NCBI GenBank assembly: GCA_028278345.1
Contig: JANQEL010000159.1
Coordinates: 1-64,000 of the forward strand
Source: Myxococcota bacterium
Lineage (GTDB): Bacteria > Myxococcota_A > UBA9160 > UBA4427
DNA: 64,000 nucleotides
Reading direction: 5' to 3'
Numbering within the stretch: position 1 is the first letter of the stretch; each line of letters starts with the position of its first letter. Made by a program: the position numbers and the translations under genes. The notes below the pieces were generated by a model that was not told the origin of the DNA, searched no databases, and saw only the letters and a list, made by a program, of their open reading frames with translations. Shown here one piece after another: positions 42,904-51,102 of the stretch.

Positions 42904-43980
42904 TCAAGGCGAACGGATCAAGCGCCTGCGAATCCAATCCTGCATCGGCCGTTCGAACATGTGCAGACTCGCCACAGAGATCGCGACCACGCACGAGGTA
43001 TAGAGCACGAAGAAATCGACGGAGAAGCGCCGGAACCCCAACCCCACCGATTCGTCGAGGGTCACCAACACGAGCTGCACGGGGAAGTGGAGCATGTAGA
43101 CCGAGTACGAGATCTCACCGAGGTAGGCGAGTGGTGAGATGCTGATGGCGCGATTCAACGCCGGGAAGTTGAGCACGAGAAGCACGAGGGCGGGAAAGAT
43201 CACGAGGGAATGGACGACCAACGTGCTGGTCGACCGGGGATAGCCGGCCACCGCGTAGTAGCCGATCACCGCTGCCGCGACGATGGCCGACACGATCGCG
43301 ACCGCCCTCGACGCACCCTTCTCCTGGCCCTTGCGGTGCAGCTGGAACGCCAGCGCGCCCCCGAAGAATCCGACCAACCCGCGCGACACGTCGAGATTCA
43401 ACACGTGGGTATCGAAGCCACCGAGATTGATCACCACCCCGAACACCACGAGCGCCGCGAAGGCCAGGCGGAACGATCGGGCGAAGTAGTACATGCACAC
43501 GAAGAAGGCGAAGTACGAAACCTCTTCGATCGTGAGCGACCACGCCGGCCCGTTGTACGAGTAGACCGTGCGCACGACGCCCTGCTGCAGGAACGCGAGG
43601 TTCAACAGGAAGTGGAAGGCGTCGTTCGCCTGATAGACGAAGGTCTCGAACCCCGCGCGCGAGCGCCACATCTGCAGCCCCGCGACGAAGAGCAGCGACA
43701 CGAAGTGCAGCGGGTAGAGCCGCGAGAACCGCAGCACGAAGAAGTTGAAGGGGCGCACTGCGCGTCGAGCCAGGGCTTCGAGATAGACGTGACTCAGCAC
43801 GAAGCCCGAGAGCACGAAGAAGAAGTCGACGAGCATGAGCCCGTAGCGGTAGAGCCAATCCGCTGCGAAGCCCTCGAACACGCGCCCCGGCCCGAAGTGG
43901 GAGTAGTGCCAGAAGAGCGTCACGCCAAACGCCGCCAGCCCGCGCATGGAATCGAGTGCAGAGATGCGTTCGCGATTCAT
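42904..43980 (-). CDS. Membrane acyltransferase 3 family protein
   Basis: 358 residues with about ten hydrophobic helices. ALDSMRGLAAFGVTLFWHYSHF has the conserved Arg and His of acyltransferase 3 proteins, which O-acylate sugars or lipids on the cell envelope; FFFVLSGFVLSHVY and SLTIEEVSYF are also typical. ATG at 43978-43980 overlaps the stop of the YfhO-like gene (ATGA). Last gene of an SDR-YfhO-acyltransferase operon, pointing to modification of a surface glycan or lipid. Confidence 0.88.
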   Translation of the reverse strand: MNRERISALDSMRGLAAFGVTLFWHYSHFGPGRVFEGFAADWLYRYGLMLVDFFFVLSGFVLSHVYLEALARRAVRPFNFFVLRFSRLYPLHFVSLLFVAGLQMWRSRAGFETFVYQANDAFHFLLNLAFLQQGVVRTVYSYNGPAWSLTIEEVSYFAFFVCMYYFARSFRLAFAALVVFGVVINLGGFDTHVLNLDVSRGLVGFFGGALAFQLHRKGQEKGASRAVAIVSAIVAAAVIGYYAVAGYPRSTSTLVVHSLVIFPALVLLVLNFPALNRAISISPLAYLGEISYSVYMLHFPVQLVLVTLDESVGLGFRRFSVDFFVLYTSCVVAISVASLHMFERPMQDWIRRRLIRSP

Positions 43981-46289
43981 CGCGGCGTCGGCGCCTTCCC
44001 GCGCTTGCGGGCCAGAGAGATTGCGAGGGCGATCGTGATCACGAGTGCGAAGATCGAAATCCCTGCCCCCAGGCGAAACGAGCCGGGCGAGAAGCGAAGC
44101 TCGACCTCGACCGGGCCAGCCGGAACCTCGACGCCCAGGAACACGCCGTTCACGCGATGCACCTCGGCCGGTGCGCCGTTCACCACTGCGCGCCAACCGG
44201 GGTAGAAGGCGTCGACCGAAACGAGCACACCCTGTGCCCGGCTCTCGAATGCGAAGCGGCGCACTTCGGGGCGGGGGCTCTCCCGCGGGATCACCTCGAT
44301 TCCCTCGATGCCCTCGAGTCGGGGCCCGGGGGCTTCGACGACGGTCGCGCGCTTCGGCTGGAAGCCGGGGCCGAGGGCGCGATCGACTTCTCCGAGACCC
44401 TCGACCTTCACCGTTCGATACGCCACGTATGCGCGTGGAAGCGCGCCGGGGTTCTGGTAGTGGGCGACCCCGTGCTCGCGCAGGCTTCCCACCCGCGAAG
44501 CATCGCCGCCCGCGAGGCCCCGGGTTCGATCGGGGCGATTCGAGAGCACGTGCTCGATGGCGGCCGCATCCACCAGCGGTGAGCCGAAGCGTTGGGGTTT
44601 GAGTCCACTCACGAAGTTGGTGATCGGTTCACGGGGAAGATGGCGGCCGGAATTCACCCGATACACGTAGTCGAGATAGGAGATCGGCACGAGCGGATTG
44701 TATCCCCCGACACCGTCGACGCCGTTTCGCAGTGGCAGATTCACGGGACCGAAGCCGTGGATGAGCAGACGCGATTCGCCGGCGATCTCGCGCAGCTCCG
44801 GAACGTGGTCTCGCGACGGGTCGGCTTCCTCGGCCAGCGGATTCTCGCGCAGGACGTCGCGCAACGGGCCGAAGGCGACGAGGTCGATGGCGATCAGCGC
44901 GACCCACACCGCGGCCAGCTTCGGCACTTTGCGCAGCGTCGATACCATGATGACGGCCAACCCTGCGAACCCCACGAAGAGCGAGAGCCGGATCGAGTCG
45001 CGCACTTCGTTCGTCGAAGCCACTAGCGCGCACAGCGCGACGAACCAACTCACCCACGCCCCGAGCCAGAACAGCGAGCCGCCGGGCGAACGCCGCACGA
45101 TCCGATCGACGCCGAGGCCCGCCGCCATCGCGAGCACGATCGACACCGGCCCGAGCCCGCGACTCATGCCACGAAAGCCGCCAAACACGGAAGGCCACGC
45201 CTCGAACAACCACGGGTGGAGCGCCCCGTGCCTTCCCATGCCGAGCCACACGAGGAGCACCATCGCGACCCCGAGACAGACCGCAAGCCGTCGCTCGATC
45301 GAGAGCAGACCCACCAACGCGAGGGGCAGCGTCAGGACCCCTACGTAGAAGGACAGCGTCTGAAAATCCAACTCGGCCGACTCCGCTGCGTCAAGCGCAG
45401 TCGCAGCCGGCGCAAAGCCGTGAAGTGCCAGACCCGCGAGATCGTTTCCATGCAGCGAGCCCATCGCGGCGAACTCGTAGGTCATGCCGAGAGCTCGCGC
45501 GGTCAGCGGAAGGTGCGCGATCGCGGGGAGCACGACGACCGCCGCCAACGCGAGACCGAGCAGGTTGCCACTCCCCACCGCGAGACAACCCAGCCACGTC
45601 TCTCGCGGCTTCCCTTCCTTCAACCCCCGTGCCGCGAGCCCCGCTATGAGCAGCGCATAGAGGAACAACCCGCCGAGCAACACCTGCAGTGTGCCCGCGA
45701 ACAACATGGCTGCGACCACGAGCGCAATTGCGAGCACGGGACCACGCGAAGGCGCCGCCATGGTCTTCACCGTCGCCCACCACCACCACGGCATCCACGC
45801 GAGGATCCCCAGCAAACCGGGGTGCTGCACTTCGTTCGCGAAGAAGCCGCAATGACTCACCACCAGGCCACCCACGACGCCGGCGACTCGCGACCCGCCA
45901 AGCGTTCGCGTGAGCAGGTACGCACCTCCAGCGGCGAGCCACAGATGCAGGAGCGTCAGCACCAGATAGCCCGCGCGGGGCCCGAGCCAGGCCACGAGCG
46001 GCGTACCGGGATAGAAGATCGCAAGCTGCGGATCAGCGATCAGCGGAAAGCCGAAGTAGGTGTGATCACTCCACAGCGGGAGCCGCCCGTGGGATACGGC
46101 GTCCTGCCACGCTTGCAACATGGGCACGTGGTAGTGGCGGATGTCGCTCGTGTAGAGCGAATGCCCCTCGAAGAGCAGCGGCGCGAAGCTCCAAGCGCTG
46201 ATCCCGATGGCGACCAGGACCAGCGCAGCTGTGAACGGGACGCCTGCGGCCGGGGCCGCGATCGAAGTGCGACCCAAGGGCGCGATCAA
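43977..46289 (-). CDS. YfhO-family polytopic membrane protein (GT-C-like)
   Basis: 770 residues with a dozen or more hydrophobic helices and a C-terminal soluble domain (from about 700: FAFESRAQGVLVSVDAFYPG). SDIRHYHVPMLQAWQDAV, FGFPLIADPQLAIFYPGTPL and VEVPAGPVEVELRFSPGSFR match YfhO-type proteins, which in Gram-positives glycosylate envelope polymers. ATG overlaps the SDR stop (ATGA). Probably transfers sugars from a lipid carrier at the membrane; donor and acceptor unknown. Confidence 0.85.
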   Translation of the reverse strand: MIAPLGRTSIAAPAAGVPFTAALVLVAIGISAWSFAPLLFEGHSLYTSDIRHYHVPMLQAWQDAVSHGRLPLWSDHTYFGFPLIADPQLAIFYPGTPLVAWLGPRAGYLVLTLLHLWLAAGGAYLLTRTLGGSRVAGVVGGLVVSHCGFFANEVQHPGLLGILAWMPWWWWATVKTMAAPSRGPVLAIALVVAAMLFAGTLQVLLGGLFLYALLIAGLAARGLKEGKPRETWLGCLAVGSGNLLGLALAAVVVLPAIAHLPLTARALGMTYEFAAMGSLHGNDLAGLALHGFAPAATALDAAESAELDFQTLSFYVGVLTLPLALVGLLSIERRLAVCLGVAMVLLVWLGMGRHGALHPWLFEAWPSVFGGFRGMSRGLGPVSIVLAMAAGLGVDRIVRRSPGGSLFWLGAWVSWFVALCALVASTNEVRDSIRLSLFVGFAGLAVIMVSTLRKVPKLAAVWVALIAIDLVAFGPLRDVLRENPLAEEADPSRDHVPELREIAGESRLLIHGFGPVNLPLRNGVDGVGGYNPLVPISYLDYVYRVNSGRHLPREPITNFVSGLKPQRFGSPLVDAAAIEHVLSNRPDRTRGLAGGDASRVGSLREHGVAHYQNPGALPRAYVAYRTVKVEGLGEVDRALGPGFQPKRATVVEAPGPRLEGIEGIEVIPRESPRPEVRRFAFESRAQGVLVSVDAFYPGWRAVVNGAPAEVHRVNGVFLGVEVPAGPVEVELRFSPGSFRLGAGISIFALVITIALAISLARKRGKAPTPR

Positions 46290-47062
46290 CCCGGCGTCAT
46301 CGCGCCGTCGATGGTGTAGACGCCACCGTTGATGAAGGCCGCATCATCGCTGCACAGGAACGCGACGAGGGCCGCAACCTCTTCCGGCGTGCCGTAGCGA
46401 CCGGCCGGGATCGAAGCCTTCATGAGCTCCTGCGCCGCCTCGGGATCGTCGGCAGACACGCCCTCTTCGAGGGATCGCATCATGCGCGTATCGATCGGCG
46501 ACGGGCAGATGGCGTTCACGCGAATGCCCTCGGCGGCGTAGGTCTGTGCGCCCGAGCGCGAAAGCCCCACCACCGCGTGCTTGCTCGCCACGTAGGCCGG
46601 GATCAGCGCATTGCCGGTGATGCCGGCCACCGAGGCCGTGTTCACGATCGAGCCACCGCCACGCTTGCGCAGCTCCGGCACCACCGCCTTCATGCCGAGG
46701 AAGACACCGGTGACGTTCACCGCCATCACCTTCTCGAACACCTCGAGGGGGTACTCGTCGAGGGGACAGACGAGCCCCTCGATGCCGGCATTGTTGAACA
46801 GGATGTCGACACCACCGAGCCCCTCGACGGTCTTCGCCACGTAGGCCTCGACGTCGGCGGCATGGGTCACGTCGGCAGCGATCGCGATCGCTTCTCCGCC
46901 GGCGGCCTTGGCGGTATCGACGGCGCGACCGAGGGCCGAATCCGCGAGATCGACCGCGGCCACGCGAGCGCCCTCGCGCGCGAAACGTTCGACGGCGGCG
47001 AGGCCGATGCCTCCCGCTGCACCGGTCACGATGGCGACCTTCCCTTCGAAGCGATTGGACAT
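46286..47062 (-). CDS. Short-chain dehydrogenase/reductase
   Basis: 258 residues of classical SDR. Cofactor motif TGAAGGIG (14-21), NNAG, catalytic Ser in NTASVAGI, YVASK as the YxxxK pair, and the C-terminal GGVYTIDGAMTPG. The Asp after strand 2 (AAVDLADS) suggests NAD(H). GAAGGAA precedes the ATG, and upstream of this ribosome site is a (TAGA)4 repeat on the coding strand. Coupled by ATGA to the YfhO-like gene, an unusual partner for a metabolic SDR; a sugar-modifying role is possible. Confidence 0.92.
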   Translation of the reverse strand: MSNRFEGKVAIVTGAAGGIGLAAVERFAREGARVAAVDLADSALGRAVDTAKAAGGEAIAIAADVTHAADVEAYVAKTVEGLGGVDILFNNAGIEGLVCPLDEYPLEVFEKVMAVNVTGVFLGMKAVVPELRKRGGGSIVNTASVAGITGNALIPAYVASKHAVVGLSRSGAQTYAAEGIRVNAICPSPIDTRMMRSLEEGVSADDPEAAQELMKASIPAGRYGTPEEVAALVAFLCSDDAAFINGGVYTIDGAMTPG

Positions 47063-47074
47063 CGGAGTCTTCCT

Positions 47075-47090
47075 TCTATCTATCTATCTA
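47075..47090 (-). repeat. (TAGA)4 tetranucleotide repeat upstream of SDR ribosome site
   Basis: Four exact TCTA units on the plus strand (TAGA on the coding strand) end 12 bases before the SDR start codon, directly next to GAAGGAA. Slippage would change the leader length, not the reading frame. Four units is short for a contingency locus. Confidence 0.8.
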
Positions 47091-47223
47091 CGGGTTCGAT
47101 TTGACGATCGCCCTGGCGATCGGGTTCGACGCGAATGCCGGGGTGGGCCGCTGCGCGGCGGATCCCACCGTAGCCGATTCGACGGGCGAAGGTGTTCCGC
47201 CGTGACTCGCGCTCGAACTGCCG

Positions 47224-48012
47224 CTATCGCGCCTGATAGTCGCGCACGACCTGCCATGCGATTCGCCGAGCGAAGGCGGCGTCCTCGGCATCGAGCCCGG
47301 CCGTGTACTTCGCAGCTTCCGGCGTGCGCCCGTACAGCGTGGCGTAGAAGACGTTGGCCGCGAGATAGGTTCCGAGCAGGGTCGGATGAATCGTGTCTTC
47401 GGTATGCAGGATCAGGTCGGGACGCTCACCGCGCGCCCGAGCGAAGGCGAGCCCGACCGGAGCCACGAGTGTGGCGAGACGGTTGCCCACCCGGGTGTAG
47501 ACCCCGTCGACGACCTGCGTCATCTCCGGTCGATCCGAGTAGGCCCAGGTCATGAAGAGCACCGATCGCGCACCGGCCTCGCGCACCCAGCCGTCGAGGG
47601 TGGCGGCCGAGTTCGCGAAGGTCGCCGCCGTGGCTTCGGTAAGTGCCGCCCGACTGTGGCCCTGCAGGACGACGATGTCCCAGGCGCGCTTCGGCTCTTC
47701 GACCCCGGCCGAGATCAGACCGCGGGACCCTAGGACGTGTTCGTCGAGACGCCCCCCGGAGATCGTCATCGCGCGAAAGGTGCGCTTCTTCGCGTCATCA
47801 GGTTCGAGGTCGGCTGCCAGGTTTCGCACGTGCGCGTGCAGGCTGTTGTTGTAGTAGGTGAAGCTGTTGCCGATGAACAGCACGCGCTCGGGCCGCGGCG
47901 CATCGACGATCAGGGGCGCATCGGCCGCCCAGGCGATTCCGGTCGCGGCCGAGATCGCGAGGCCGACCACGAGCGCGAACCACGCACGCGTGTTGGGGTT
48001 CGTTCGGATCAC
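47224..48012 (-). CDS. Exported SGNH/GDSL-like hydrolase
   Basis: 262 residues. Signal peptide about 1-30 (WFALVVGLAISAATGIAWAA). Block I is VLFIGNSFTYYNNS, with Ser of GNS in place of GDS; block V is DTIHPTLLGTYLAAN with the Asp-x-x-His pair; VVLQGHSRAAL is the mid block. Such enzymes remove acyl groups from sugars or polymers outside the cytoplasm. The GTG start overlaps the stop of the TMTC-like gene (GTGA) and has GGGAGGAGAGG upstream. It may trim a glycan built by its coupled neighbour. Confidence 0.82.
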   Translation of the reverse strand: MIRTNPNTRAWFALVVGLAISAATGIAWAADAPLIVDAPRPERVLFIGNSFTYYNNSLHAHVRNLAADLEPDDAKKRTFRAMTISGGRLDEHVLGSRGLISAGVEEPKRAWDIVVLQGHSRAALTEATAATFANSAATLDGWVREAGARSVLFMTWAYSDRPEMTQVVDGVYTRVGNRLATLVAPVGLAFARARGERPDLILHTEDTIHPTLLGTYLAANVFYATLYGRTPEAAKYTAGLDAEDAAFARRIAWQVVRDYQAR

Positions 48013-50096
48013 CTCGCCTCTCCTCCCGGGTTCGCACGATCGAGCGCGCGCTTGCGGCGCAGCAGTTGACGTTGCAGTGCGCGATCGCCGCCGGACCTCG
48101 CCAGCTCGATCGCTTCGTCGAGGGTATCGCGGGCCATGCCGCGCTGGCCCTGGGCCAGCTGGACCACCGCGAGGGTCTCCAGCACCGCGGGCTCCTGGCG
48201 ATTCGACAACGCGGCGGCGCGCTCGGCGTGACGGCGCACTTCCTCGAGCGTGCGGACCGATACCCGCGACGCCGTCGCGAGATGCCACGCGAGGTCGTTG
48301 TGCGCGACGAGCGATTCCTCCTCCGCGCGGGTCGCCGCGCGCAGGGCCGCGATGGCTTCGGCTTCATTTCCTCCGGCGAGGGCGAGCTTCGAAAGCGCGA
48401 GATGGGGCGCCGCCAGGTCGCTTCGTAGGGCTGCGGCCTTGCGGTAGCGGTCGGCGGCCAATGCCACGTCGCCCTTCTGCTCCGCCAACGCGCCGAGCAG
48501 GACGAGGGCATCCGCGGCGGCGACCGCATCACCGTTCGCGGCGACGAACTCGAGATGGGGCGCAGCCGATTCGAACGCCCGCTCCTCGATCAGCCGCTCG
48601 GCCAACGTGGCACGCAGGCCGAGGTCGTGCGGCGCGCGCTCCGCCGCGCGTGCGTACCAGGGTGTGGCTTCGTCCTCGCGCCCCGCGGCATCGAGGGCCC
48701 GTGCGAGCCCCACCATCGGGGCCACCCACTCCGGTGCAAGCTCGTGAGCGCGACGGTCCGCCTTCGCGGCGGCCGCGAAGCGCCGATCGCGCTGATACGC
48801 CTGGGCGAGGCCGTGTCGTACGAAGGCACTGTTCGGCGATCGGTCCACCATGTGCTCGTAGAGCGTGACCCCGTTCTCCCAGATCTCGAGTTGCCCTCGA
48901 GTCGCCCACGCCATCGCAACGACAGTGAACAAAGCAACGACGCGCAAACCCAGCAGCGTACGCGGCGTGTCGAAGACGCGTGTCGGAATCGACCAGACGA
49001 GCGCCACGACGAAGCCGATCTGCGCGAGGTGCACGAAACGATCGGCGCGCGCCTGGGGCCCCGCTTGAACCAGGCCGATCATCGGAACCAACACACCCAG
49101 GAACCAGAGCCACCCGACGAGGAAGTGCGGGGCGGTGCGTCGTCGCCACCACGCGATCGCCGTCACGAGCGCAAGTGCGCCTCCGCAGAGCACTCCCAGC
49201 CCCACCGAAACACCGCGACCCGGATGCGGGTAAAAGGGCGAGAGGTCCGCGGGCCAGAACGTGTCGCGCAGATAGCTCGCGTAGGCGATGGCCGCGTTCG
49301 CCAGGCGGTGACCGAAAGCCAGGCCGGCTTCGCTCTCGAGCGCATCCCCCGAAGCCCCCGCGACATAGGTGAGCCCCACCGCACACCCGGCGAGAACGAA
49401 GAGCGGGAGCTTTTCGACGATCCGCTTCGACCATGCGACCTGCGTTCGCGCGAGCGGCCATTCGTCGAGCAACAACAACACGAACGGAAGCGTGACCCCA
49501 CTCGACTTCGACATCAGCCCCAGGGCGAGGGCGACGAAGACACACACGTATCGGCCGGCGCTCGGCCGCGCGACGTAGTGCGACCACGCGAGGAGCGTGG
49601 CTGCGAAGAAGAAGGCCGAGAGCACGTCCTTGCGTTCGGCCACCCACGCCACCGATTCGACGTGGATGGGATGCAGCGCGAACACCAGAGCCACGAAGGC
49701 GCTGCGCCCGCGCGCACCCGTGAGTGATGCCAGCGCGAGATAGAGCAACGCAGCGCCCGCGGCGTGCCAGAACAGGTTGGTCCGGTGGTAGACCGAGGGA
49801 TCCAGGCCCCCGATCGCGTGATCGACGGCGAAGGAGAGCCAGGTCAGGGGGAACCAACTCGAGCCGTGGAAGGTCGTGAAGGCCCAGGCCACGGTATCGA
49901 GGCCCAGCCCCTGCTGGATGGCTTCGTTCTCGACGACGTAGGGGTAGTCGTCGAGCGTGACGAAGTCGTGGCCGAGGCTCGGGACGTAGACGGTCAGGGT
50001 CGCGAAGGCGATCGCGAGACACAGCGCCGCGTCGCGGCGCGTTCGCCCACCCCCCTGCCCGCCCGCTTCCGATCCGCCGCCGTTGACTACGGTCAA
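48009..50096 (-). CDS. TMTC-like membrane glycosyltransferase with C-terminal TPR repeats
   Basis: About 695 residues. The N-terminal half has ten or more hydrophobic helices: LGHDFVTLDDYPYVVEN holds the acidic pair of the first loop of GT-C enzymes, and ALHPIHVESVAWVAERKDVL is a hallmark shared with eukaryotic TMTC O-mannosyltransferases. From about residue 430 there are several TPR units (AFVRHGLAQAYQRDRRFAAA and later). Start uncertain: TTG at 50096 has GAGGTGG eight bases upstream; GTG 50108 and ATG 50156 are alternatives, the last overlapping the divergent LLM gene. Probably glycosylates envelope proteins or lipids. Confidence 0.85.
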   Translation of the reverse strand: MTVVNGGGSEAGGQGGGRTRRDAALCLAIAFATLTVYVPSLGHDFVTLDDYPYVVENEAIQQGLGLDTVAWAFTTFHGSSWFPLTWLSFAVDHAIGGLDPSVYHRTNLFWHAAGAALLYLALASLTGARGRSAFVALVFALHPIHVESVAWVAERKDVLSAFFFAATLLAWSHYVARPSAGRYVCVFVALALGLMSKSSGVTLPFVLLLLDEWPLARTQVAWSKRIVEKLPLFVLAGCAVGLTYVAGASGDALESEAGLAFGHRLANAAIAYASYLRDTFWPADLSPFYPHPGRGVSVGLGVLCGGALALVTAIAWWRRRTAPHFLVGWLWFLGVLVPMIGLVQAGPQARADRFVHLAQIGFVVALVWSIPTRVFDTPRTLLGLRVVALFTVVAMAWATRGQLEIWENGVTLYEHMVDRSPNSAFVRHGLAQAYQRDRRFAAAAKADRRAHELAPEWVAPMVGLARALDAAGREDEATPWYARAAERAPHDLGLRATLAERLIEERAFESAAPHLEFVAANGDAVAAADALVLLGALAEQKGDVALAADRYRKAAALRSDLAAPHLALSKLALAGGNEAEAIAALRAATRAEEESLVAHNDLAWHLATASRVSVRTLEEVRRHAERAAALSNRQEPAVLETLAVVQLAQGQRGMARDTLDEAIELARSGGDRALQRQLLRRKRALDRANPGGEAR

Positions 50097-50154
50097 GAAC
50101 GCATCCACCTCGTGTATCGTTGCGCGCCCAGCATACAGCGCATGAAGGAAAGCC

Positions 50155-51102
50155 ATGAGTCCAGAGAAAGCGTCGAGCCCGAACGAATCGTCTTCGGAGC
50201 TCCTGATCGGCACCCTCGCCTCCCCCGAGATCCTGCGCAGCCCGCACGCGCAGCGTCTCGCCTTCGCGCGCGCGATCCTCGACTCGGGCATCGATCACGT
50301 CTTCGTCGCCGACCACGTGAGCTTCCATGTGGGCGCGGGAATGGACGGCCTGGTGAACGCAGCCAGCCTCACGGCCCTCGATCCGGGGATCAAGGTCTGC
50401 GTCGGTGTCTACCTCCTCGCCCTGCGTCATCCGATTCCGGTTGCCCGCCAGCTCGCAACGATCAGCGAGACCTCCCCCGGCCAGCTCATCTTCGGGGTCG
50501 GGATCGGTGGCGAAGATCGAAACGAGATCGCCATGTGCGGAATCGACCCGCGCACTCGCGGCCGCCGCACCGACGAATGCCTGGACATCGTGACGAAGCT
50601 CCTCGAAGGCAAGCCGATCGATCACAGGGGTGAATTCTACGAGTTCGAGCGCGGTTGGATCGAACCGAAGCCCGACCCGCGCATCCCGATCGTCGTCGGT
50701 GGCCGCTCGGCCAAGGCCGTCGAACGCGCCGGACGCTACGGCGATGGATGGCTCGGCACCTGGATCTCACCGAGCCGCTTCGCCAGCGTGGTCGAAGAAC
50801 TCGCACCGAACTACTCGGCGGAGAAGCCCTCCCTCCACGGCCTGCAGGTCTGGGTCGGCATCGACGACGACAAGGAGCGCGCCCGCACCCGCCTCGCGCG
50901 CGGCATGGAGGACTTCTACAAGACGCCCTTCGCCGCCTTCGAGAAGTACAGCCCGTACGGCACACCCGAGGACATCGCGAACTTCCTGCGGCCGTACGTC
51001 GACGCGGGTTGTCGCCTGTTCAACGTCATGCCCCTGGCGCTGGATGAAAGCGCCGGTATCGAAGGCGTGGCCGAAGTGCGGCGGCTGTTGCGCGAGGGCT
51101 AG
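50155..51102 (+). CDS. LLM-class F420-dependent oxidoreductase (MSMEG_2249-type)
   Basis: 315 residues of luciferase-like barrel. SGIDHVFVADHVSFHVGAGMDG, VGVYLLALRHPIPVARQLA and IFGVGIGGEDRNEIAMCGID match the subfamily I recall as TIGR03857. GAAGGAAAGCC precedes the ATG. Divergent from the TMTC-like gene. Its stop shares a CTAG palindrome (51099-51102) with the stop of the convergent spermidine-synthase-like gene. No partner gene on its strand, so the substrate is open. Confidence 0.87.
   Translation: MSPEKASSPNESSSELLIGTLASPEILRSPHAQRLAFARAILDSGIDHVFVADHVSFHVGAGMDGLVNAASLTALDPGIKVCVGVYLLALRHPIPVARQLATISETSPGQLIFGVGIGGEDRNEIAMCGIDPRTRGRRTDECLDIVTKLLEGKPIDHRGEFYEFERGWIEPKPDPRIPIVVGGRSAKAVERAGRYGDGWLGTWISPSRFASVVEELAPNYSAEKPSLHGLQVWVGIDDDKERARTRLARGMEDFYKTPFAAFEKYSPYGTPEDIANFLRPYVDAGCRLFNVMPLALDESAGIEGVAEVRRLLREG

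Noticed and set aside
47075-47090. CRISPR or phage-related repeat
   Set aside because: It is a simple 4-base tandem without spacers; no cas genes are in the window.
48009-50291. Long start of the TMTC-like gene at 50291
   Set aside because: It would overlap the divergent LLM gene by more than 130 bases and adds residues without signal or membrane character; a start at 50096-50108 is more plausible.
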